Origin: Streptomyces sp. S.PNR 29
GTDB taxonomy: Bacteria; Actinomycetota; Actinomycetes; Streptomycetales; Streptomycetaceae
DNA: 64,000 nucleotides
Direction of reading: 5' to 3'
Assembly (NCBI RefSeq): GCF_030386795.1
Contig: NZ_JANUQM010000002.1
Location: forward strand, 310,001-374,000
Shown here in pieces: positions 57,681-64,000 of this stretch. Both the position numbers and the translations under genes were made by a program. The notes beneath the pieces are model-generated. The model was not told the origin of the DNA and searched no databases. It was given only the letters and a program-made list of their open reading frames with translations. Position 1 is the first letter of the stretch; every line of letters begins with the position of its first letter.

Positions 57681-58709
57681 TCAGACCTGGCCGGCCTTCT
57701 CCAGCGCCGAGCAGCAGGTGTCGACCAGCAGACGCGTCACGACGTACGGGTCGACGTTGGCGTTCGGACGGCGGTCCTCGATGTAGCCCTTGCCGTCCTT
57801 CTCGACCTGCCACGGGATGCGGACCGAGGCACCGCGGTTGGAGACGCCGTAGGAGAACTTGTCCCACGGGGCCGTCTCGTGCAGACCGGTCAGGCGGTCG
57901 TCGATGCCGGCGCCGTAGTTCTTGACGTGGTCGAGCGGCTTGGAGCCCTCACCGAGCGCCTCGCACGCGGTGATGATCGCGTCGTAGCCCTCGCGCATCG
58001 CCTTCGTGGAGAAGTTGGTGTGCGCGCCCGCGCCGTTCCAGTCGCCCTTGACCGGCTTCGGGTCGAGGGTGGCGGAGACGCCGAAGTCCTCGGCGGTGCG
58101 GTAGAGCAGCCAGCGGGCCACCCACAGCTGGTCGGAGACCTCCAGCGGGGACAGCGGGCCGACCTGGAACTCCCACTGGCCGGGCATGACCTCGGCGTTG
58201 ATGCCGGAGATGCCGAGGCCGGCCTTCAGGCAGTTCTCCAGGTGGGCCTCGACGACGTCACGGCCGAAGATCTCGTCGGCGCCGACGCCGCAGTAGTAGC
58301 CGCCCTGCGGGGCCGGGAAGCCGCCCTTGGGGAAGCCGAGGGGGTAGCCGTCCTTGAAGAAGGTGTACTCCTGCTCGATGCCGAAGATCGGCTCCTGGGC
58401 GGCGAACTTCTCGGCGACCTCGGCGAGCGCGGCACGGGTGTTGGAGGCGTGCGGGGTGAAGTCGATGTTCAGGACCTCGCACAGCACCAGCACGTCGTCG
58501 CCGCCGCGGATCGGGTCCGGGCAGGAGAAGACCGGCTTGAGCACACAGTCCGAGGCGTGGCCCTCGGCCTGGTTGGTGGAGGACCCGTCGAAGCCCCAGA
58601 TCGGCAGCTCGGCACCCTTGGCGTCGTCGGCCAGAATCTTGGTCTTGGAACGCAGCTTGGCCGTCGGCTCGGTGCCGTCGATCCAGATGTACTCAGCCTT
58701 GAAGCTCAC
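57681..58709 (-). CDS. glnII: Type II (eukaryotic-like) glutamine synthetase
   Basis: 342 aa, normal for GSII. Makes glutamine from glutamate, ammonium and ATP in the cytoplasm. Conserved blocks: ELPIWGFDGSSTNQAEGHASD, FGIEQEYTFF (metal Glu), GQWEFQVGP, GDWNGAGAHTNFST and NRGASVRIPWQV. GTG 58709 is chosen because GAAGGA lies nine bases upstream; the ATG at 58718 would overlap that site. This form is not adenylylated in known cases, so GlnE does not regulate it. Control is probably by GlnR/GlnRII; the upstream region has one weak GlnR-like pair and a 16-bp tandem repeat. Confidence 0.96.
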   Translation of the reverse strand: MSFKAEYIWIDGTEPTAKLRSKTKILADDAKGAELPIWGFDGSSTNQAEGHASDCVLKPVFSCPDPIRGGDDVLVLCEVLNIDFTPHASNTRAALAEVAEKFAAQEPIFGIEQEYTFFKDGYPLGFPKGGFPAPQGGYYCGVGADEIFGRDVVEAHLENCLKAGLGISGINAEVMPGQWEFQVGPLSPLEVSDQLWVARWLLYRTAEDFGVSATLDPKPVKGDWNGAGAHTNFSTKAMREGYDAIITACEALGEGSKPLDHVKNYGAGIDDRLTGLHETAPWDKFSYGVSNRGASVRIPWQVEKDGKGYIEDRRPNANVDPYVVTRLLVDTCCSALEKAGQV

Positions 58710-59045
58710 GGGCCACATCCTTCGGGGGTGGGTCTAGGCGCGTATTGCGGGTGCTTGCGGCGCTGCGGCACTGGGGCGCCGCGGTAATGCCCGGCAGCCT
58801 GTCAACAGGCGATTTCCCGGCCATTGCTCGAATGTGAACCCCGTGTTACCTGGCGGTGCTGTGGCGCATTTCACGCTGTGAGGGCGTCTGAGGTGCGGAA
58901 ACGGACACGAAAAGTCAACTCGGAGACATCGTGTCCTGCGGTGCGGCGTGGCGGTGCCCTGGCTCGTATGCGAAGGGACTCGTATGCGAGGGGACTCGTA
59001 TGCGATGGGACTCGTCTGTGAGGGGAGGGGAAGGCGCACGGGCGG
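58710..59045. promoter_or_regulatory. glnII upstream region with weak GlnR-like pair
   Basis: 336 bases without a gene. On the minus strand GTAAC-n6-TTCAC (58849-58834) fits only half of the GlnR box gTnAc-n6-GaAAc, so it is a weak candidate. Farther upstream is the 16-bp tandem repeat at 58963-59025. Confidence 0.4.
58963..59025. repeat. Four 16-bp tandem repeats
   Basis: CTCGTATGCGA(N)GGG(A) begins at 58963, 58979, 58995 and 59011, exactly 16 bases apart. The first three are nearly identical and the fourth is degenerate (CTCGTCTGTGAGGGG). Each contains a near-palindrome CTCG...CGAG. It lies between the MarR stop and the glnII promoter. Confidence 0.85.
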
Positions 59046-59447
59046 TCAGGAACTCTCGGCGGCCGCGTCCCGCACTCCGGCGAGGAAGCCTCTGACCGCC
59101 GCCAGCTCCCGCTCGTCGTAGCCCCGGAGCAGTTCCACCGACCGGTCGATCAGCGGCCCGAAGAAGTCCCGGCCGAGCCCGACGGCCCGCTCGCTCACCT
59201 CGACGACCACCTTGCGCCGGTCCCGTTCGCTCCGCGTCCGCCGCACATGCCCCAGCCGTTCCAGCCGGTCGACCAGGGCCGTCGTCCCCGCCGAGTTCAG
59301 TCCGAGCGCCGCGCCCAGCCGCCCCGCCGTCATCTCCTCGCCCGCCCGCGCGGCGTCCATGAGGGCGATCAGGGCGCGTACGTCGGTGGGGTGCATGCCG
59401 TTGCGCTGCGCGAACCGGGCGCTGTGCAACCCGAGTTCGACCGTCAC
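59046..59447 (-). CDS. MarR-family regulator with shortened N-terminus
   Basis: 133 aa from GTG 59447. Winged helix with FAQRNGMHPTDVRALIALMD (dimer/HTH helix), GRLGAALGLNSAGTTALVDR (recognition) and RRTRSERDRRKVVVEVS (wing). The normal leading helix (about 15-30 residues) is missing, and the DNA directly upstream is the tail of a hydrolase gene on the opposite strand. Longer reading to 59534 gives low-complexity SRSRSARGAGRG and is not credible. Probably a junction-shortened but possibly active regulator. Downstream is the 16-bp repeat array and glnII. Confidence 0.75.
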   Translation of the reverse strand: MTVELGLHSARFAQRNGMHPTDVRALIALMDAARAGEEMTAGRLGAALGLNSAGTTALVDRLERLGHVRRTRSERDRRKVVVEVSERAVGLGRDFFGPLIDRSVELLRGYDERELAAVRGFLAGVRDAAAESS

Positions 59448-59454
59448 CGGACCG

Positions 59455-59673
59455 CGCCCGGCACCGCGGGCGCTGCGCGACCTGGACCTGCCGGTCCTGC
59501 TGTTCCTGGCCGGGAACAGCAGGACCCATGACACGTACGAGGTGGCGACCCGGGTCGCGGCGATACTGCCGCACGTGGAGACCTGCGTCCTGCCGGACGT
59601 GTCCCATCACGCGCTGCCGCACGTCGCGCCCCCCGAACTGGGCCGCCGCCTCAGCGATTGCCTGGTTCCCTGA
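59455..59673 (+). pseudogene. C-terminal fragment of an alpha/beta hydrolase
   Basis: The plus-strand frame encodes PRALRDLDLPVLLFLAGNSR and onward to VLPDVSHHALPHVAPPELG, the last beta-strand and catalytic-His end of an alpha/beta hydrolase, ending in TGA at 59671-59673. The rest of such a gene is absent: upstream lies the reading frame of the MarR gene on the other strand. The fragment has no start or catalytic Ser, so it is a remnant. Confidence 0.7.
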
Positions 59674-59676
59674 GCG

Positions 59677-60369
59677 TCACCCCACCTTCTCGATCAGCGC
59701 CCGGCGGATCAGGAACTTGCCGGGCTCCCGGACCTGCTCGAACGCCGCGTTGTTGAGCAGAACGCAGCTGCCCGAGACGGATGTGACCTCGACCGTCGTG
59801 GACTTGTCGTTGTCCAGGTTGGTGACCTTCAGCTTGGTGCCCGCGGGGAACTGGTTGCTGGACGCCGCAGGCGCGCCACCCTCGCCGGAGAGGGTGACGG
59901 TGGAGCCGTTGCACACCTGCTGCCCGGAGGCCGCAGCGCCATCGCCGGCGTTTCCCTCAGGGGCGGCCTGCGAGGGCGGCGTGGTCTGCTGCCCGGTCTC
60001 CGGCGGCTGCGTGGCCTGGCCGTTCTGCGCCGGCTGCGTGGCCTGGGAGTCCTGAGCCGACTCCCCGGCCGCGCAACCGGACGCCTCCTGCTTGCGCTCG
60101 ATCTCGGCGATGACCGCCTCGCGGTTGGCGATCCGCGCCTCGGACTGCGCGTCCGGATCCGCCCGCTGACCCTCGATGAACTTCTGGTTGTTGGCGAGGG
60201 CGGTGGCGAGCCCCTGGCAGACGGCCGAGTCCTGGGCGGACAGGGCCCGGGGGGTCTGCGAGGCGTTCGAGGTGCTCGCCATCGCGAAGGCCCCGCCGCC
60301 CGCCACCGCCGCGGCACTGACGAACAGCGCGACCTTCTTCTTCGTACTGAGACTTCTCCTACGCGACAT
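59677..60369 (-). CDS. Secreted conserved hypothetical protein
   Basis: 230 aa. N-terminal STKKKVALFVSAAAVAGGG with a signal or anchor. The mature part has Ala/Gln-rich low-complexity stretches (QPAQNGQATQPPETGQQTTP). The C-terminal half is a beta-rich domain: NGSTVTLSGEG, then AGTKLKVTNLDNDKSTTVEV. Cys residues (AVCQGL, SGCAAGE, QVCNGST, SCVLLNN) are spaced for two disulfides. No family recognised. ATG 60369 is the first Met. Convergent with the hydrolase remnant, 3 bases apart. Confidence 0.75.
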   Translation of the reverse strand: MSRRRSLSTKKKVALFVSAAAVAGGGAFAMASTSNASQTPRALSAQDSAVCQGLATALANNQKFIEGQRADPDAQSEARIANREAVIAEIERKQEASGCAAGESAQDSQATQPAQNGQATQPPETGQQTTPPSQAAPEGNAGDGAAASGQQVCNGSTVTLSGEGGAPAASSNQFPAGTKLKVTNLDNDKSTTVEVTSVSGSCVLLNNAAFEQVREPGKFLIRRALIEKVG

Positions 60370-60509
60370 GCGCGCCTCCTGAAGAGGTAGGGGAGCGTAC
60401 GCCGCTATGTACGAGATACCGAACGAGGTTACTCAGCAGTTGCTGGTGTCAATTCGAGTAACGTGCGTCACAGGGGAGTTGAGCCGGACCGCAGTCCCCG
60501 TCGGGTGAC

Positions 60510-61397
60510 TCAGTCCTCGTCGTCTCCCTGTTCGTACGCCACCACCTTGTCGTTGACGTACGCCAGCAGGTTCTTCGTCTGCTTCGTGAGCGCCGCCTCC
60601 TCGGTCTCCGCACCGTCCCCCCACTGGCCGTTGGCGAACACCACCGAGCGGACCGTCATCAGGCGCTGGAAGATGCCCGGCGAGCCGGGCGGCACGGTCG
60701 GCATCCCCGCCTCGGGCGGCGGATCGAGGGAGACGACCTGATACGTCACCGGGTCCATCGATGCCATGGCGAAGACCCGCCCGGCGTCCTCGGCGCGCCG
60801 GAAGCTCAGCACCGTGACCGTCACCTGCGACCGCCGCCCGGCGTCGGTGAACAGGGCCGAGGTCAGCCGGGCGCACTTCTCGCCCTGCTCGATCAGCTCG
60901 GCGAGCTCCGGCGACATGCCACGGGCGCAGTCGGTGGTCGTGGCCAGGTCGACGCGCTCGTACCGGGAGCCGTCCGCCGCGCGCACGCTCTTCTCCGGGA
61001 ACGCCTGCTCCGGCCGGATGACAGGACGGGCCAGCAGGGAGGGCAGCGCCGTGGGGGCGTTGGAGGGCATGCCGACGGAGACGGAGGGGGCCGGTGAGCC
61101 GGAGGTGGCCGCCGTGGCGGGGGCGGCGGCCGTGCCGGAGCCGCCGCCCGAGCCGCCCACGGCCATCAGTATCCCCGCGGCGGTGGCCGCGACCAGCACG
61201 AGCCCGACCCCGCCGCCGACCGCCAGCCGCACGCGCCGTCTTCTGCGTATGTGCTCCTGCTCGGCCACCCACCGGGCGTGTTGCTCCGCCGCCCACCTGG
61301 CCTGCTGTTCGGCGGCCCACTGGGCGTGCGGGTCGGGCGCCCACCCGGCGTGCGGGTCGGACGGTCCGTACGGCGTTCCTTGATCACCAAAGGTCAT
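60510..61397 (-). CDS. Putative membrane protein with N-terminal 8-residue repeats
   Basis: 295 aa. Cytoplasmic start contains the repeat AQWAAEQQ / ARWAAEQH / ARWVAEQE (about residues 25-48), amphipathic and possibly a coiled coil. A basic patch IRRRRRVR precedes one membrane helix (about 56-77), then a Ser/Pro/Ala linker and an outside domain of about 170 residues with one Cys pair (DCARGMS and KCARLTS). Family unknown. ATG 61397 is the only sensible start. Confidence 0.75.
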   Translation of the reverse strand: MTFGDQGTPYGPSDPHAGWAPDPHAQWAAEQQARWAAEQHARWVAEQEHIRRRRRVRLAVGGGVGLVLVAATAAGILMAVGGSGGGSGTAAAPATAATSGSPAPSVSVGMPSNAPTALPSLLARPVIRPEQAFPEKSVRAADGSRYERVDLATTTDCARGMSPELAELIEQGEKCARLTSALFTDAGRRSQVTVTVLSFRRAEDAGRVFAMASMDPVTYQVVSLDPPPEAGMPTVPPGSPGIFQRLMTVRSVVFANGQWGDGAETEEAALTKQTKNLLAYVNDKVVAYEQGDDED

Positions 61398-61455
61398 GGC
61401 GGCGGAACGTACCAGGGGGAACCCCTCGACATCCCGCCGCTCGACAAACCGTCGG

Positions 61456-61815
61456 CTAGCGGGACAAGGCGTCCCGGACCGACTCTTCGGTGCGGGCCAC
61501 CACCGCCGTGCCGTCGTCCGCCGTGATGATCGGGCGCTGGATCAGCTTGGGGTGCTCGGCGAGGGCCGTGATCCAGCGGTCGCGTGCCGTGTCGTCCCGG
61601 GGCCACTCCTTCAGGCCGAGCTCCTTGGCGGCCGCCTCCTGGGTGCGGGTGATGTCCCACGGTTCGAGGCCGAGGCGTTCCAGCACGTCCCGGATCTCGT
61701 CCTCGCTCGGTACGTCCTCCAAGTAGCGGCGGACGGTGTAGTCGGCGCCCTCGGCGTCGAGCAGGCTGATGGCGCTGCGGCACTTGGAGCAGGCCGGGTT
61801 GATCCAGATTTCCAT
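61456..61815 (-). CDS. ArsC/Spx-family thioredoxin-fold protein
   Basis: 119 aa. WINPACSKCRSAISLLDAEG has the CxxC near the N-terminus, and VPSEDEIRDVLERLG and HPKLIQRPIITADDG are the ArsC-type helix and cis-Pro region (RPIITADD). Real arsenate reductases need further Arg residues; with CxxC and actinobacterial context it may be an ArsC-like or Spx-like redox protein. ATG 61815 is preferred because the domain starts there. Confidence 0.88.
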   Translation of the reverse strand: MEIWINPACSKCRSAISLLDAEGADYTVRRYLEDVPSEDEIRDVLERLGLEPWDITRTQEAAAKELGLKEWPRDDTARDRWITALAEHPKLIQRPIITADDGTAVVARTEESVRDALSR

Positions 61816-61990
61816 GCCGCCCACGGTACGCGAAAACCCGTTCTCCACCTGCGTCACTGCACCCCCGAAAGCCCTTGTGGCCAGGGGCTTTTGTCAGTGC
61901 CGGGCAGTAGAATAGAAGCAGTGTTCGAGGGTGTTGCCGGGGTCGCCGAAGTCTCCGGTGCGACGCCCTGACCGCGACAGGAGGATGCCT

Positions 61991-62305
61991 GTGCCCGCTG
62001 CCGCACTGAAGCCGAAGCCGTTGCCCACGCAGTCGACCGCCCAGCGGCCCGTACTGCTCGACCTGCCGTACGCGCCCCTTGAGAAGCGGCCGTTGCCGCC
62101 GGGGCGTCCTCGCGAGTGGTACGTCACGCACAACCGCCGCCTCAAGGCCATGCGCCTTGCGATCGCCCTGCTCGACTCGGGGGTCTACGTGCCCGACCAG
62201 GCGCGCAACGAGACCATCCGGAGCACGGCGGAGACGATCGGTGTGCATCCGCCGTCGGACACGACATGCCACATGGTGCGGGCGTTCATGCGGTACTCAC
62301 GCTGA
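61991..62305 (+). CDS. Conserved small streptomycete protein
   Basis: 104 aa from GTG 61991. Conserved, basic and Pro-rich start (VPAAALKPKPLPTQST), then LPPGRPREWYVTHNRRLKAM, a helical stretch LAIALLDSGVY and a C-terminal DTTCHMVRAFMRYSR. AGGAGG (61979-61984) lies six bases before the GTG; an in-frame ATG at 61985 would have no spacing from it, so GTG is chosen. I know it only as a conserved Streptomyces hypothetical. Followed by a very strong terminator. Confidence 0.8.
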   Translation: MPAAALKPKPLPTQSTAQRPVLLDLPYAPLEKRPLPPGRPREWYVTHNRRLKAMRLAIALLDSGVYVPDQARNETIRSTAETIGVHPPSDTTCHMVRAFMRYSR

Positions 62306-62311
62306 ACCGTG

Positions 62312-62348
62312 GCGCCGGGCGCCCTCCGTTGCGGAGGGCGCCCGGCGC
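62312..62348. terminator. Terminator after the conserved small gene
   Basis: A perfect 17-bp stem, GCGCCGGGCGCCCTCCG (62312-62328), loop TTG, and its complement (62332-62348), six bases past the stop. Confidence 0.88.
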
Positions 62349-62549
62349 TGTCGTTGCCGTCCCCGGGGGGGGGGCTCATGGCCGCCCGCACCTGCTGCGG
62401 CCGCCGACAACCTGAGGCCGCCGGGGAAGTGTCGCCCGCGGGTCGTCCGGCTTGGCCGCCGGCGCCCTCGGCAGCGCGTTCCGGCCGAGCGGGCCGCGGG
62501 GCTGGGCGGCGCCGAGGGCAGGCGGCGGTCTCCGTCGGGCGGGCAGGAC

Positions 62550-63734
62550 CTACCCCGCCAACTCCCGCTCCAGCGGCGTCCGGAAACGCGGCGTCACACG
62601 CGCCGTCCCCACCCACCCCCGCAGGCGCTCCGCCTCCACCGCGATCGCCGCCTCCGCCTCACGGCCGACGCCCGCGCCGTCGAGGATCCGCCAGACGATC
62701 TCCCCGTCGGCCCGCTGCGCCCAGCCGCCCACCACACGCCCGTCCCACCACACCGTCGGCCCCACATTGCCGCTGCGGTCGAAGAGCAGGGGCCGCAGTT
62801 CCGGCGCGAGGAACCAGTCCCGCTGCTGCCATCCCATGGCCGTCGGATCGAGGCCGGGCAGCAGCGCGGCCCACGGCTCGGCGGGCCCGGCCACCGGATC
62901 GGCGTCGCCCGCTGCGACGTACCCCGTGCCCTCGTCCAGGGACACCGGCTCCGCCCCGATCGCGGCGAGCGCTCTGCGCACCGCCGTCACCGGCCATCCC
63001 GTCCACCACTTCAGGTCGGCCTCGGTCGCCGGGCCGCAGGCAGCCAGCCAGCGCCGCAGCAGGTCCGCCTGGGCCCCGGCGGGCTCAAGTTCGGGATGCT
63101 CCGGTGCCAGGGCCCAGCGGAACTGGGTGGACGTCCAGGAGCCCAGCGGACGGCCCCGGACGACCTTTCCCTCGAGGCCCAGCACCTTCAGCAGCCGGGT
63201 CGAGACGGTGTGGACGCCCTCGTAGCTCTTCCCGGCCGCGTACACGAACCGCTCCCGCAGGCGCGGCTCGTCCCGGGCCAGTTCGGCCGCCGTCGCCTGC
63301 CCGCGCCGGGCCAGCGCGGCCAGGGCCGACTCCTCGACCTCCTTCAGCCAGGTCGCGTCCGGCGCCCCGGCCGCCGCCATGGCCTTCAGCAGTGCGGTCC
63401 GCTCCCGGGCGGCGACCGCGAGACCGGTGGAGGCGTGCACCACCGCCGTCAGGTCCGTGGGGAACACGAACACCGTGTGCCGCATGCCGTGCATCCGGAC
63501 CAGGGTGCGGTCCTCGTACAGCGCCCGCTCGGTCGCCGCCACCGTCTGCGCCGGATCCGTGAGGCGCGCGCCCACGGCCAGGTACACCGTCGCCGGGTCC
63601 GAGCCGTGCAGCGCGACCAGTGAGCCGGCGATCTCTTCCGGGCTCGCCGCCCGTGCCGTACCCGCCAGCCGCTGTCGCAGCGCGAGGCGGGCCCGCCGCT
63701 CCGCCACGCCGATGTGCCGCCGCCCGTCACCCAT
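62550..63734 (-). CDS. Winged-helix (HTH_42/YcaQ-like) DNA-binding domain protein
   Basis: 394 aa. Three winged-helix modules as in the YcaQ/AlkX group, with RRARLALRQRLAGTARAASP at the start and LVRMHGMRHTVFVFPTDL in the first. The C-terminal half contains LPGLDPTAMGWQQRDWFLAP, then GNVGPTVWWDGRVVGGWAQR, the typical HTH_42 blocks. YcaQ members are DNA glycosylases for crosslink repair; the catalytic QxQ motif is not seen here, so the activity is uncertain. ATG 63734 has GGAGG six bases upstream. Confidence 0.83.
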   Translation of the reverse strand: MGDGRRHIGVAERRARLALRQRLAGTARAASPEEIAGSLVALHGSDPATVYLAVGARLTDPAQTVAATERALYEDRTLVRMHGMRHTVFVFPTDLTAVVHASTGLAVAARERTALLKAMAAAGAPDATWLKEVEESALAALARRGQATAAELARDEPRLRERFVYAAGKSYEGVHTVSTRLLKVLGLEGKVVRGRPLGSWTSTQFRWALAPEHPELEPAGAQADLLRRWLAACGPATEADLKWWTGWPVTAVRRALAAIGAEPVSLDEGTGYVAAGDADPVAGPAEPWAALLPGLDPTAMGWQQRDWFLAPELRPLLFDRSGNVGPTVWWDGRVVGGWAQRADGEIVWRILDGAGVGREAEAAIAVEAERLRGWVGTARVTPRFRTPLERELAG

Positions 63735-63807
63735 ACCGGCCTCCACCCGTCACGACCTGCCTGCGGCCATCCTCTCCGACACCACTGACAATCGGGCCCG
63801 GCCTGCC

Positions 63808-64000
63808 TCAGCCGTACCGCTCCACCAACCCGCTCACGTACGCCTCCAGCCGTGCCCCCAGCACCTCTGCCGTCAGATCCGTCCGCCCCAGCTCGCGCCA
63901 CGGGCCGGCCAGCCTGGCCGCGTCGGGGGAGTAGGCCAGGGCGTCGAGGAGGCGCCAGTACAGGTGGTCCGGGCCGTCGGCCGGGCGGCGGCCGCCGTGG
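63808..64000 (-). CDS. Partial gene, C-terminus only (possible phosphotransferase family)
   Basis: The last 63 codons end with TGA at 63808. Visible: HLYWRLLDALAYSPDAARLA and WRELGRTDLTAEVLGARLEA, helical, resembling the C-terminus of aminoglycoside-phosphotransferase-like proteins. The N-terminus lies off the right edge, so the identity is a guess. Confidence 0.5.
   Translation of the reverse strand, partial: HGGRRPADGPDHLYWRLLDALAYSPDAARLAGPWRELGRTDLTAEVLGARLEAYVSGLVERYG

Noticed and set aside
58834..58849. A full GlnR box at glnII
   Set aside because: Only one GTnAC half-site with a poor partner (TTCAC rather than GAAAC); kept as a weak note in the region entry only.
62365..62374. Run of ten G residues
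   Set aside because: Lies in a non-coding gap; it could be a sequencing length error, and no function is visible.

Overview
The window is a 64 kb piece of a high-GC actinobacterial chromosome, almost certainly Streptomyces. The reasons are strong third-position G/C bias, many GTG starts, T-tract-poor GC-rich hairpin terminators, a type II glutamine synthetase beside an orphan OmpR-like regulator (glnII/glnRII), a malR-malEFG-aglA locus, glnE and a second glutamine synthetase-like gene (glnA2). From memory, these genes share one neighbourhood in S. coelicolor A3(2), so this looks like core chromosome with small lineage-specific insertions. I see no tRNA or rRNA gene, no intact insertion sequence, no prophage and no CRISPR array.

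Layout. 1-4.1 kb: iron and haem block (efeB partial, efeO, a PhzF-like gene, heme oxygenase) with two IdeR/DmdR-type iron boxes. 4.1-10.8 kb: methionine aminopeptidase, an MFS exporter, an F420:NADPH oxidoreductase, an M50 protease and secreted or lipoprotein genes. 11.3-14.2 kb: a DrrAB-like ABC exporter preceded by an unusual helically phased repeat array, then panB. 14.3-19.3 kb: an MFS/TetR pair with a perfect operator-like palindrome, a membrane-anchored EEP phosphohydrolase and a second MFS exporter. 19.4-25.4 kb: peptidoglycan-binding protein, nadE, an S53 (sedolisin) protease, and translationally coupled DUF3105 and DUF305 genes. 25.7-31.3 kb: glnA2 and glnE. 31.4-47.7 kb: PAP2 phosphatase and the maltose/starch locus malR / malEFG-aglA / secreted alpha-amylase / giant dual-module amylopullulanase. 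A GH30-type hydrolase with its own CebR-like box sits between the last two. 47.7-56.7 kb: a tautomerase-family protein, TetR, an operon with a membrane protein carrying a degenerate sigma-factor-like cytoplasmic half, a DUF1996 secreted protein, a NarL-type two-component system and a reductase. 56.8-58.7 kb: glnRII and glnII. 58.7-64 kb: a 16-bp tandem repeat, a MarR gene joined to a hydrolase remnant, secreted or membrane hypotheticals, an ArsC-like protein, a conserved small protein, an HTH_42 protein and the edge of one more gene.

How the genes work together. Amylopullulanase and amylase digest starch and pullulan outside the cell. MalE-MalF-MalG import maltose/maltodextrins, and AglA hydrolyses them in the cytoplasm. 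MalR most likely represses all of these through the CTTGC-type repeats seen upstream of malE, the amylase gene and pulA. GlnII and GlnE serve ammonium assimilation, GlnA2 is tied to polyamine glutamylation by known homologues, and GlnRII is a probable regulator. The Efe proteins and heme oxygenase serve iron acquisition under iron-box control. The most notable unexplained items are the phased repeat array upstream of the ABC exporter, the sigma-like membrane protein, the 16-bp repeat upstream of glnII, the CebR-type box on the GH30 gene inside a maltose locus, and a 23-codon small ORF with a perfect Shine-Dalgarno sequence between the GH30 gene and pulA.
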